Shown: piece after piece, positions 52,112 through 60,448 of the stretch
Layout of the letters: the number at the start of each line of letters is the position of its first letter
Position numbering within the stretch: position 1 is the stretch's first letter
DNA from: JAYYZW01 sp965217605
GTDB taxonomy: Bacteria; Pseudomonadota; Gammaproteobacteria; Ga0077536
Assembly (NCBI GenBank): GCA_965217605.1
Contig: CBDCJB010000013.1
Span: 310,001 to 374,000 of the forward strand
Reading direction: 5' to 3'
Length of the DNA: 64,000 bases
Program-made: the position numbers and the translations under genes
The notes under the pieces: generated by a model
Databases searched by the model: none
Told to the model about the DNA's origin: nothing
The model's input: the letters and a program-made list of their open reading frames with translations, nothing else

Positions 52112-52628
52112 CTAGGCAGTGCTGCTCGCGCGGACTCTTGATGGCGCGCAGATCTTGAAACAACGGTGCGGTATCGACGAATTCAATTCCGGGCATTCGC
52201 TCTTTCAGCATGTTCAGCTCGGCCGGCGTGATGGTCGAATACTCGCCGACATCGATACCGATGCGCCGGTGGCGCTGATCAACCTGATTGAGCGCATCGT
52301 GCATGAGTTCAGAGCGGCGTTGCCAGACCGGCGGGACGAAGGTGCGAATATCGGTGAGGTGGCTGTCGTGCGCGTAAGCGTCGGCACAGATACGTAACCC
52401 GATCAGGACCGGGTCCCCCGCGGCGGGTAGCACGATCTTGGGAAACAAGGTATCGAAGCCGAAGCTCGTCTCACGACTGTTTAGGACGAATCCTTGACAC
52501 CCCGTGAGCCAGAATTGATTTCCAGGGGCATAGGCAACTACGGCGTCGAGTTGCAACTGCGCCATGCGGTCACGCACGAGCCGGTATCGATTCTCGAACT
52601 CTTCGGGTGGGAAAAACGGGCCTGACAT
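52112..52628 (-). pseudogene. 5' part of an M24 metallopeptidase gene split by the insertion sequence
   Basis: It carries the start and the N-terminal creatinase-like domain (RYRLVRDRMAQLQLDAVVAY, NQFWLTGCQGFVLNSRETSF, RRIGIDVGEYSTITPAELNM) up to REQHCL, then runs into the element and stops at 52089 after nine foreign residues. The 3' half is at 49831-50495. A start at 52628 is typical for the family (SGPFFPPEEFENRYRLVRDR). With the halves rejoined, the protein would be 393 residues, normal for M24 Xaa-Pro-type enzymes. Confidence 0.9.
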
Positions 52629-52746
52629 GAGACACCTCCTGACGCGGGCAAACCGCGCTTGCGGACGGCGCCTATGTTAACGGGCCTGCACGGGCCGTTC
52701 ATCGTTGTCGGCCAAGGCGCCGAGCGGATCGAGACTCCGGCAGCGG

Positions 52747-54183
52747 TCAGTTCAAGGCGTCGTTCGCATGCTTTCGTTTTGCCACCAAACGTCGTGCCTC
52801 GCGCAGGGCGTCAGCGTCCATTTGATTTTCGACCGCCTGAAGGCGGCGTTCCGCCTTACGCAGTCCGCCATCCAAGGCCATCGACAACCAGCAAAAGGCT
52901 TCGACCAGATTCTTTTCCATGTTCTTGCCGGTGGCGTGACAGATCCCCAGCGCGAACTGCGCGCGGCGGTGCCCTTGCACCGCCGAGCGCTCGAACCACT
53001 CAGTGGCCTGGGAAACCGGCGTTGTTGAGGTCAGATCTCTGAGGCATCGTTGGCCGAAATCATACTGCGCCTGTGGATCGCCTGCCTCGGCGGCCCGACG
53101 GTACCACTGCGAGGCGAGATCTGGATCGGATTTGACACCGACCCCTTTTTGGTAAATCTTGGCGAGCTGCCGCATCGCGCGCAGGTAACCCCGATCTGCC
53201 GCGCGGCGCAACCAGTAAACCGCCGCGTCCGGCCGTGGCGGCTGCACGACTTCGAGTTGGTACATACGCCCGAGCGCATATTGCGCCAGGGTAAAGCCGC
53301 TGCCCGCCGCCACGCTCAGCCACTGCTCAGCCTGGCTGACATCGCGAAGTGCCGGCGGCGCATTCGTATGCAGTACGGCGAGGTTGTATTGCGCTTTCGC
53401 ATAGCCGTTGTGCGCTGCGCGCTCGCACCAGTAGAGTGCGCGATCACGGTCTCTGGGAACACCTTTCCCCCTGGAATAGGCGAGGCCCAGATTGAGCTCC
53501 GCCTTTTCGAAACCCTGCTCCGCCGATGCTTCCCAATGCAGGGCCGCGGCCGCGAGGTCTTCCTCGACGCCGAAGCCGGTTGCGTACATGACGCCAAGAT
53601 TGAAGTGGGCGTGGGGATCGTCGGCGGCGGCGGCAACGGAGTACCAGCTGAAAGCCTGCTCGGCGTTTGCCGCAACACCGGTACCCGTCTGATAACACCA
53701 GCCTGCGAGGACCTGCGCGAGGGTATGATTCTGCTCGGCCCCGCGCAGGAACGCATCGATCGCCCGCGCTGGATCGCGTTCGCACCCTTCGCCGTTCAAA
53801 TAACACAGGCCCAGCTGGTATGCGGCGTCCGCGTGCTCGCTCTCCGCTGCCCTGCGATACCACATGAACGCGTGTTCGCGGTCGATGGCGAGCGACGAAC
53901 GCCCGCGAAATCGTTTGGCGAGCTCGACCTGTGCATCTACGTCCCCGCTGTTTGCCTCTTTCAAGAGTTCGTCGGTCGGCCGTTCTGTCCCTTCGCTGTC
54001 GGCTTTGGAAGCGTCCTGCGAGGGATCGGCGGTGCTTTGGGCAAAGGCGTCGGGCTTGAGCGGTTCCATTGTTTTTGCCGTATGCTCGGACGGCTTGTAT
54101 GCCCCGGAAGGCAGAATAATTCTGTCCGGGTCTGTAGTGAGCGTAGCGTGCCGGGGTCTTATTTGAGCTGAATTCTTACCCAT
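52747..54183 (-). CDS. Sel1-like repeat protein
   Basis: 478 residues. After an acidic disordered N-terminus (residues 1-75) come about ten 36-residue Sel1 repeats, for example HADAAYQLGLCYLNGEGCER, PHAHFNLGVMYATGFGVEED, YAKAQYNLAVLHTNA and DPQAQYDFGQRCLRDL. These alpha-solenoids bind proteins and occur in signalling and envelope regulators. No signal peptide is evident; an alternative start at 54069 (MEPLKPDAFAQ) would shorten it by 38 residues. The final 50 residues (helical, basic) may be a separate cap. Partner unknown. Confidence 0.87.
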   Translation of the reverse strand: MGKNSAQIRPRHATLTTDPDRIILPSGAYKPSEHTAKTMEPLKPDAFAQSTADPSQDASKADSEGTERPTDELLKEANSGDVDAQVELAKRFRGRSSLAIDREHAFMWYRRAAESEHADAAYQLGLCYLNGEGCERDPARAIDAFLRGAEQNHTLAQVLAGWCYQTGTGVAANAEQAFSWYSVAAAADDPHAHFNLGVMYATGFGVEEDLAAAALHWEASAEQGFEKAELNLGLAYSRGKGVPRDRDRALYWCERAAHNGYAKAQYNLAVLHTNAPPALRDVSQAEQWLSVAAGSGFTLAQYALGRMYQLEVVQPPRPDAAVYWLRRAADRGYLRAMRQLAKIYQKGVGVKSDPDLASQWYRRAAEAGDPQAQYDFGQRCLRDLTSTTPVSQATEWFERSAVQGHRRAQFALGICHATGKNMEKNLVEAFCWLSMALDGGLRKAERRLQAVENQMDADALREARRLVAKRKHANDALN

Positions 54184-54379
54184 TTCAGTGGCTCAGCTCG
54201 TTTGGCACATCATACTCGTAATCGATTGTTTTCGCTAAGAATCGAATCATAATCGCGCGAACCCGGTGCGCAGGCCATTTGGGCATGAGGCGCCGTATGC
54301 GTGTTTCAGGGCGCGGTTCATGCACGCCAGCGTTGGCGTTAGGCTATCCGCTATCCCCACCGCGCAGGAGTATCAAGCC

Positions 54380-54868
54380 GTGGATCCGACCCTCACCCGT
54401 TTTCAGGCCCTGCTCTTCGGTCACGCCGGCCTCGTTGCCATTATCGGCCTCATATCCGGATTTCTTCTGATGTTCAGCGTGCTCGGCCGTATCGAGCTAT
54501 GGCCCGTGTTTACGACCGACATCTCGATTCCGGGTGAACTGAGAGCGTGGCGGGCCGCGCATGTCGGCTGTTTGATGAACGCCTTGTTGTGCGGCTTGGG
54601 CGCGATGGGCCTGCCCTTCGTGACGGCGGCGAAACCGCGTCTATTCATCGTGTATGGCTTGATCGCCACCGCCTGGGGGAATTCGATTTTCTACCTCGCC
54701 GGCGCGTTCGGCCGCACGCATGGGTTGAGCGGCTATGACGTTCCAGGCTTGGGTCAGAGTAATTTATTCGACATCATCGCCTACGCGCCCGCGGCGCTCG
54801 TATCGACGGTGACGATCATTTGCATGGGCCTCATCGCGCACGGCGCATTCGCCGCCGCGCGGCAATGA
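54380..54868 (+). CDS. Styrene-oxide-isomerase-like (StyC-like) membrane protein
   Basis: 162 residues from a GTG with AGGAG nine bases upstream; a longer open frame to 54266 has weaker support. It has four membrane spans. From memory of StyC, matching segments are ISIPGELRAWRAAHVGCLMN (StyC has ..PGSPEGWARAHSGPALN) and TAWGNSIFYLAGAFGRTHGL (StyC ..GWANVGFYLFSNFSPNRGL), plus APAALVS near the end. His61 and Asn67 correspond by position to the heme-ligand His and nearby Asn. The known enzyme turns styrene oxide into phenylacetaldehyde. The length agrees with StyC (about 169). An epoxide hydrolase gene lies 1.3 kb downstream. Confidence 0.75.
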   Translation: MDPTLTRFQALLFGHAGLVAIIGLISGFLLMFSVLGRIELWPVFTTDISIPGELRAWRAAHVGCLMNALLCGLGAMGLPFVTAAKPRLFIVYGLIATAWGNSIFYLAGAFGRTHGLSGYDVPGLGQSNLFDIIAYAPAALVSTVTIICMGLIAHGAFAAARQ

Positions 54869-54882
54869 AACACTGCTTCGTA

Positions 54883-56025
54883 TCAACTCCAGCCAAGGCC
54901 CGGATAGACCGCGCTGGCCTCTGCGACCTGCGGTGGCCAGACAACCTTCTTTTCGCCCTGCTGCCATTGGGTAACGAGCATGTTATGGGCTGTTTGGCGG
55001 CCGCTTGACGCCTCGATCGCGAAGGGCCCGTAAAACGTCGTACACCGTAACCGGGTCGCGGCTTCGCGCAGCGCCACCTGGTCGAGCGAACCGGCCAGCT
55101 CAACGCAACGCTGCGCGATGACACCGCCGACATAGCCCTGCGCGGCTGGATAGTCGAGCGGTGCGCTGGCACGTTGTCGATAGCCGCGCACGAACCGATC
55201 CGCCGCTGGGCCGCAGTCGATGGCGTAACGAACCTGCGGTTCCCATTGGCTCGGCGCTAGAAACCCCGCGGCCGAGTCCCCCATTTCGTCCTTGAACCGT
55301 TCGATCGCGGCGACGACGAGGCCGACGGCTTTCAGACGCGGGCGCAGGTCGCACAACTGCCGTGCCAATTGCAAATCATCCTCGACGCGTCCAACCCCGA
55401 GCAACCAGTCCGGCGGTTCGGCCCGCAACGTGTCGAGCAACGGGCGAAAATCCTGACATCCGGACGCGTAACGTTGATGTACCGTCAGTGTATAGCGTTC
55501 TCTTTGCAGCCACGCCAGCACGCCGGCGGCCATATCGGTTGCGAAGCCGGTATCGGCGCTGAACACCGCGACCCGGCGAGCCGCCGCATCGACCGAGCGC
55601 AATAATTCGAGAACGCCGCACATGTATTGCGACGCCGGGCTAATCATGCCGACAACCCACTCGAAACCGGATGTGAAAATGTGATCGGCCGATCCGCTGT
55701 GGTTCCACAGTACGACCTGCGCCGCCTCTGCAACTTCGGCCGCGGCGTGGTTCAGGCCGCTGCCGTAAGGGCCGACCAACAGATCGATGTCGTCGTCGCG
55801 GATCAATTGATCTATGCGGCCCGTTATGCAGGACACCGAGCTCTCGTCATCTTTGGCGATCAGATCGAGCGGCACCTTACTACCGTCCCCGCCGAGTCTG
55901 ATGCCACCGATGGCATTTACATCACGGACGTAACATTCCAATCCCGCGAGGACCTGCCGGCCGAGTGCGGCGTAGCGGCCGCTCAAGGAGACGGCGATCC
56001 CCAACTTGATCGAATCCCGTGGCAT
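54883..56025 (-). CDS. Branched-chain-amino-acid-type substrate-binding protein lacking a signal peptide
   Basis: 380 residues from the ATG at 56025 (AAGGT upstream). It has the periplasmic-binding-protein I layout of LivK/AmiC: IKLGIAVSLSGRYAALGRQV at the N-terminus, YVRDVNAIGGIRLGGDGSKV, IDLLVGPYGSGLNHAAAEVA, VVLWNHSGSADHIFTSGFEW, and RVAVFSADTGFATDMAAGVL. No signal peptide or lipobox is present and no ABC permease or ATPase gene is nearby. It could be a cytoplasmic ligand sensor of the AmiC type or a degenerate transporter part. Ligand unknown; an amide, amino acid or aromatic is typical. Confidence 0.8.
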   Translation of the reverse strand: MPRDSIKLGIAVSLSGRYAALGRQVLAGLECYVRDVNAIGGIRLGGDGSKVPLDLIAKDDESSVSCITGRIDQLIRDDDIDLLVGPYGSGLNHAAAEVAEAAQVVLWNHSGSADHIFTSGFEWVVGMISPASQYMCGVLELLRSVDAAARRVAVFSADTGFATDMAAGVLAWLQRERYTLTVHQRYASGCQDFRPLLDTLRAEPPDWLLGVGRVEDDLQLARQLCDLRPRLKAVGLVVAAIERFKDEMGDSAAGFLAPSQWEPQVRYAIDCGPAADRFVRGYRQRASAPLDYPAAQGYVGGVIAQRCVELAGSLDQVALREAATRLRCTTFYGPFAIEASSGRQTAHNMLVTQWQQGEKKVVWPPQVAEASAVYPGLGWS

Positions 56026-56143
56026 TGCAAATGACCTTACCACCTTATTTATCGGTGCCGGCTAAATCGCGTGCGATCCCTGCCACCGGTAAGACATAAT
56101 CACTCACCACCCGATAACCGGCGCCGAGGACTGGCGAGAAACG

Positions 56144-57106
56144 ATGATTGCGCATGAATTTCAGATGATCGAAACCAACGGCGTGAGCTTGCGTACGGTC
56201 GTGAAAGGCGACGGCCCGTTGGTGATACTGCTGCATGGTTGGCCGAAATGCTGGTATTTGTGGCGGCATCAGATCGAACCGCTCGCCGCGGCCGGTTATC
56301 GCGTCGCCGTGCCTGATCAGCGCGGTTACGGTGGCAGCAGCAAACCGCTGAAGATTTCGGACTACAACATTCGCGATCTGAGCGCGGACGTGGCGGGATT
56401 GGCGGCCGCGCTCGGCTACGACGAGTTCATCGTGGTGGGCCACGACTGGGGATGCGTCGTCGCCTGGAACACGGCCTTGTTGCATGTCGATACCTGTAAA
56501 GCGGTGATGGGCCTGTCGGTCCCTTTCTGGCGGATGTCAGCTGATTCCGTCGATCCACCGGGCACGGAAGAACAATTCTGGTACATGCGTTATTTCCAGG
56601 AACCGGGCGAGGTCGAAGCCGAGCTCGAGGCGGACCTCGAACGCAGCCTGCGCTACCTCTACTTCGGCCTGTCTGCAGATGCGCCTCCGGGGAGTTGGAT
56701 GAAGCAGCTCGAGCATCCGCGCGCAAATGGCTTACTGGACGTGTTACCTGAGCCCGATGGACTGCCACGCTGGTTGACACGGGAGGATTTCGATTATTTC
56801 CTCGAGCAGTATCGGATCAGTGGGTTTCGCGGTCCGTGTAACTGGTATCGAAACATCCCGACCAATAACGACGTGACGCCGGAACTCGAGCACGCGCGCT
56901 TCAAGCAGCCGGCGGCTTTTGTAGCCGGGGAGCGGGACGACGTACTGCTCTACGATCCCGAATGGCGCACCAACCTCCCGAAGGATTTCGACGACCTGCG
57001 GTTTATCGAATTAATCGAGGGCGCCGCACACTGGGTACAGGCCGAAAAACCGGCGGAGACGACGGCGCTGATCCTGCGTTTCCTGGACGAGATCAAAACG
57101 AATTGA
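56144..57106 (+). CDS. Epoxide-hydrolase-type alpha/beta hydrolase
   Basis: 320 residues. It has the oxyanion motif LLHGWPKCWYLWRHQI (HGWP at residues 31-34), RVAVPDQRGYGGSSKP, the nucleophile VVGHDWGCVVAW (Asp101) and the terminal His in IEGAAHWVQAEKP (about 298). The lid has the Tyr-containing WYMRYFQEPGEVEAELEAD characteristic of soluble epoxide hydrolases. It opens an epoxide to a diol by an ester intermediate, in the cytoplasm. An SDR gene starts ten bases downstream, and a styrene-oxide-isomerase-like gene is nearby, which makes an epoxide substrate more credible. Confidence 0.9.
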   Translation: MIAHEFQMIETNGVSLRTVVKGDGPLVILLHGWPKCWYLWRHQIEPLAAAGYRVAVPDQRGYGGSSKPLKISDYNIRDLSADVAGLAAALGYDEFIVVGHDWGCVVAWNTALLHVDTCKAVMGLSVPFWRMSADSVDPPGTEEQFWYMRYFQEPGEVEAELEADLERSLRYLYFGLSADAPPGSWMKQLEHPRANGLLDVLPEPDGLPRWLTREDFDYFLEQYRISGFRGPCNWYRNIPTNNDVTPELEHARFKQPAAFVAGERDDVLLYDPEWRTNLPKDFDDLRFIELIEGAAHWVQAEKPAETTALILRFLDEIKTN

Positions 57107-57116
57107 TGGAAACATT

Positions 57117-57902
57117 ATGGTAGACCGACTCAAGAACAAAACTGCATTAATCACGGGTGGCAGCCGCGGCATCGGCCGCGCCGTCGCCGAAGCCTATGCC
57201 GCCGAAGGCGCTGATCTGGTCCTGAATGCGCGCGACCCCCAACGCCTCGAGAATACCGCAGCAGACATCCGCGCGGCGCACAACGTCAACGTCTCGACCT
57301 GCGCGTGTGACGTGGCCGATCGCGATGCCGTGCAGGCCATGGTCGAGGAAAGCGATGCCGGCGCGCCCATAGACATCCTGGTCAACAATGCAGGCGTCTA
57401 CAAACCCCTGCCCTTCGTCGAATACGAGTTCGAAGATTTCAGAAACATCATCGACGTGAATTTGTACGGTGTGATCCACGTTACTCAATTCATGCTGCGC
57501 AAGATGATGCCGAGAAAGAGCGGCGTGATCGTGAACATGGCATCGACAGCCGGGAAATGGGGCTCGCGTAATCAAAGCGCCTATAACATGTCGAAACACG
57601 CGGTGGTCGGTATGACGCGTTGCCTGGGATTGGAAATGGGGCCGCACAACATTCGCGCCAACGCGATCTGTCCCTTCGTCGTGGAGACGGACCTGTCCGA
57701 TACCTTTCTCGGCGGTCACGCGGAGGTACTCGGCGTATCACGCGAGGTGGTCGAAGAGCGATTCAAAAGCCTGGTGCCGCTCCACCAGCGCTGGGTTCAA
57801 CCCGAAGAGGTAGCGGGCCTCGCCGTGTACCTCGGCTCGGATGAATCCAGCTACGTCACCGGTCAGGCATGGACCATCGATGGCGGCTACACGATGGTTT
57901 GA
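57117..57902 (+). CDS. Short-chain dehydrogenase/reductase (SDR)
   Basis: 261 residues. ALITGGSRGIGRAVAEAYAA is the standard Rossmann start, NNAGVYKPLPF the NAG motif, MASTAGKWGSRNQSAYNMSK the catalytic Ser-Tyr-Lys set, and YVTGQAWTIDGGYTMV the usual end. It most likely oxidises or reduces a hydroxyl/keto group and acts with the epoxide hydrolase encoded ten bases upstream, for instance on the diol product. NAD(P) preference is not clear. Confidence 0.92.
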   Translation: MVDRLKNKTALITGGSRGIGRAVAEAYAAEGADLVLNARDPQRLENTAADIRAAHNVNVSTCACDVADRDAVQAMVEESDAGAPIDILVNNAGVYKPLPFVEYEFEDFRNIIDVNLYGVIHVTQFMLRKMMPRKSGVIVNMASTAGKWGSRNQSAYNMSKHAVVGMTRCLGLEMGPHNIRANAICPFVVETDLSDTFLGGHAEVLGVSREVVEERFKSLVPLHQRWVQPEEVAGLAVYLGSDESSYVTGQAWTIDGGYTMV

Positions 57903-57994
57903 GCGCGTGCAATGGATTTCGCCTTTACGACGGGCCGTCGGAGGTTCATCACTGGGCGTTGGCGCGGAGTATCTTGAAAAGCAACTGATCCGCC

Positions 57995-58067
57995 CCCCGG
58001 ATTCCGCTACGCTCCATCCAGGCTACGTAAGCCCTGTAGCTCGGATGGAGCGTAGCGGAATCCGGGG
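57995..58067. repeat. Inverted pair of repeat family B
   Basis: The arms begin CCCCCGGATTCCGCTACGCT and return as the complement (57995-58025 and 58036-58067), about 10 bases apart. Another pair is at 61668-61745, with single arms at 4848 and 40545. The pair fills much of the 198-base gap before the DUF1329-type gene. Confidence 0.8.
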
Positions 58068-58100
58068 TCATTCCTAGTACAAGGCGTATAATGGACGACT

Positions 58101-59486
58101 ATGAATATCCGAAAATTCGATCTCGATTACAGCCGTCGCGTGTTCATGGAAAAAACCGCGGCGGGATTCGGCGGCGCCGGTATTTTGACCTCGCTGTGGC
58201 CCGAAGTGTGCCGTTCAGGTGAGATCGACAAGGCTTACCCGGAAGAACTTTACGATATCGAGGCTTTTACCAAGGGCCGTGTCAAGGTCGGCGATGTGAT
58301 CGACGAAGAGAGTATCGACCTGATTCAGGATTTGGTCGATCCGATCCTTTATCAAGAAGTCAAACAAGATCGCCGTAAATTCTTTATTCAGCCGACGCCG
58401 CGGCCGATCGAGACGCTGTTCCCGCCTTATTTTTTAGATGCGACGATTCGCAACCAGGGACAAGCGACGTTCGACAGTATCGGTAACGTTTACACCAAAG
58501 ACGGCAAGCCTTGGATCGGGGGCCTGCCCTTCCCCGATCCGCAATCGGGCGTAGAAGCGATCGCGAACGTCACCTTGGCCTGGGGTCGACACGATAAAGC
58601 CTTGTACGCGCTACCGGCTCTGGTCGTGAATCCGGACGGAGACGTCCAATACGAGTACGATTTCATCTGGGCCGAGCAACAGTGCACCGGCCTCGTCCAC
58701 CCCGACGCACCGGGGGTTTACCTACCGGGCCACGAGGATGAGACGCGCCTGCAGTGCATTTGGTTTACTTACACGCTTGACGTGAAAGGACACGCGTTCC
58801 TCAGTATATGGAAATACGATCAACGCCAGATCCCGATCCTGTTCGGCTATTTGCCGAATTTCAAACGCGTACGCCGCTTTCCCGCGAACCAGCGTTTCGA
58901 ACCCTATATGGCGGGCATGAACCTGTATTTGTCGGACGCGTATGCGGCCGGCGATCCGATGTTGACCTGGGGCAATTACAAGATCATCTATCGCGGACCG
59001 TTTATCGGTTCAAACACGGGCCAATGGTTGCCCGAAAACGACAACTGGATACCGCAAGTGGTCGGTGGGACTAAAGATCAAACGTACTTCTACGTTGGCA
59101 AATCCTTAATACCGGAGGTCATCGTCTTCGAAGGCGAACCGGTGGGTTACCCCAACGCGCCCGTCAGTAAGCGGCGCGTCTATATCGACGCGCGCAACTC
59201 GGGGATCGTGCAGTCGATTACCTACGACCGCTTCGGTGAAGTGTGGAAATCGTTTGAGGGCGGTGCGAGCCAATATAAAGCGGATGGTCACGAAATGCTC
59301 ACGAAAGACGGGCGCCTGGAACACAGCGGGCACTGGTTGATCAGCCATGACGTGCAAACGAGCGTCGTTACGCGCATCCATCTGGGACAGAAATGCCGAG
59401 GTGATTGGCGGACCGCGCTCGATCCGGACGAGGACGTGCTGAACAACTATATGACGAAGCAGGCCTTGCGGCGTCTTGGGACTTAG
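58101..59486 (+). CDS. DUF1329-type exported protein with Tat-like signal
   Basis: 461 residues. The N-terminus (DYSRRVFMEKTAAGFGGAGI) has a twin-arginine pattern. The body has the DUF1329 outer-membrane-lipoprotein-sorting-like fold: VNPDGDVQYEYDFIWAEQQC, LSIWKYDQRQIPILFGYLPN, FKRVRRFPANQRFEPYMAGM and WKSFEGGASQYKADGHEMLT. Members are often found beside steroid- and aromatic-degradation genes and RND-type transport. Here the neighbours are the epoxide hydrolase/SDR pair and HspQ. Its stop overlaps the HspQ stop by four bases on the other strand. Function is not established. Confidence 0.82.
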   Translation: MNIRKFDLDYSRRVFMEKTAAGFGGAGILTSLWPEVCRSGEIDKAYPEELYDIEAFTKGRVKVGDVIDEESIDLIQDLVDPILYQEVKQDRRKFFIQPTPRPIETLFPPYFLDATIRNQGQATFDSIGNVYTKDGKPWIGGLPFPDPQSGVEAIANVTLAWGRHDKALYALPALVVNPDGDVQYEYDFIWAEQQCTGLVHPDAPGVYLPGHEDETRLQCIWFTYTLDVKGHAFLSIWKYDQRQIPILFGYLPNFKRVRRFPANQRFEPYMAGMNLYLSDAYAAGDPMLTWGNYKIIYRGPFIGSNTGQWLPENDNWIPQVVGGTKDQTYFYVGKSLIPEVIVFEGEPVGYPNAPVSKRRVYIDARNSGIVQSITYDRFGEVWKSFEGGASQYKADGHEMLTKDGRLEHSGHWLISHDVQTSVVTRIHLGQKCRGDWRTALDPDEDVLNNYMTKQALRRLGT

Positions 59487-59818
59487 TGACCTTTATTCGT
59501 TTTCGCGGCATAGAACCCATCCTCTAGGTCACCGAAATAATCGGTCACGTCGGGGTGACTGACGGGTTCGCCGCTCTCGTCGACGAGCAGGTTTTGTTCG
59601 GACACGTAGGCGACATAGGTCGTCTCCGCATTTTCCGCGAACAGGTGATAAAACGGCTGGTCCTTGCGCGGCCGTACCTCCTCAGGAATCGAGTTCCACC
59701 ACTCTTCGGTATTGTTGAACGTTGGATCTACGTCGAAGATCACACCGCGGAAAGGATACAAGCGATGCCGGACGATCTGGCCGATCTGGAACTTCGCATT
59801 GCGGTTGATTTCAATCAT
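59483..59818 (-). CDS. HspQ/YccV-like heat-shock protein (hemimethylated-DNA-binding fold)
   Basis: 111 residues from the ATG at 59818, which aligns with the usual HspQ opening (AKFQIGQIVRHRLYPFRGVI). An alternative start at 59851 adds 11 residues. The core VIFDVDPTFNNTEEWWNSIP and DQPFYHLFAENAETTYVAYV are characteristic, and VSEQNLLVDESGEPVSHPDV follows. In E. coli, HspQ modulates Lon activity and DnaA stability. It is probably a single gene with its own promoter. Confidence 0.9.
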   Translation of the reverse strand: MIEINRNAKFQIGQIVRHRLYPFRGVIFDVDPTFNNTEEWWNSIPEEVRPRKDQPFYHLFAENAETTYVAYVSEQNLLVDESGEPVSHPDVTDYFGDLEDGFYAAKTNKGH

Positions 59819-59901
59819 GTCGTTCACGCTGGTGTAGCGCCAGAGTAGCATTGATCGGCTCGCGATAGACGCGATTTACACTTTAATTCGAGCGCTGCGA
59901 T

Positions 59902-60426
59902 CTATAGCGGTCCGGGGCGCACAGGATCGCTGCCGTCCCAGCCCTTCGCCGCATCTTCGATCATCGAGAATAAATTCTTGAATACGTCGGAGTTGTCCCA
60001 TAACTCGATGTAATGCCCGACCGTCTCGACGGTATCGAAATACACCAACGGCGCGCCCCCGACCGTACATTCGAACGCAGCTTTGTGACCCAAAGCCTTG
60101 TATTGATCGCAGGCCGCAGCGTAATCGATCGGCATCATGCCGAAATGGTGGACGCCAACGCGGCCGGCATCGAGGAACTCTTTGTATACAGACGGCCCGT
60201 CGTCGTGTTGAAAGATAATCTCGATCTGCAGGGCACCGCTGTTGCCGAGCGCTAAAGTCACGTCCGTATTCGCCGGTTCACCAAAGAACTTTTGATTGTC
60301 GAGTGGGCAATGCTCGAACATGAAGAAGGGGCCGACCTTCAGGGTGTCGATCCAATATTTGAGCGCGGCGTCCATGTCTTTGACGACATAAGCGAGCTGT
60401 CTGACGGTGTACAGTGGTTGGCTCAT
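59902..60426 (-). CDS. VOC-superfamily (glyoxalase-like) protein
   Basis: 174 residues from the ATG at 60426, with a GGGAGA ribosome site; the upstream open extension is not supported. Two beta-alpha-beta-beta-beta modules: VRQLAYVVKDMDAALKYWID near the N-terminus and VHHFGMMPIDYAAACDQYKA in the second half; ALQIEIIFQHDDGPSVY and HYIELWDNS carry Glu ligand positions. It is likely a metal-dependent isomerase, lyase or dioxygenase-like protein. It follows the MetE-like gene by 22 bases, so the two are probably co-transcribed. Confidence 0.88.
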   Translation of the reverse strand: MSQPLYTVRQLAYVVKDMDAALKYWIDTLKVGPFFMFEHCPLDNQKFFGEPANTDVTLALGNSGALQIEIIFQHDDGPSVYKEFLDAGRVGVHHFGMMPIDYAAACDQYKALGHKAAFECTVGGAPLVYFDTVETVGHYIELWDNSDVFKNLFSMIEDAAKGWDGSDPVRPGPL

Positions 60427-60448
60427 AGATGGTTCTCCCGTGGATGTT

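Noticed and set aside
53050..54171. A 373-codon plus-strand frame opposite the Sel1-repeat gene
   Set aside because: The minus strand has about ten clear Sel1 repeats; the plus frame has no domain and no ribosome site.
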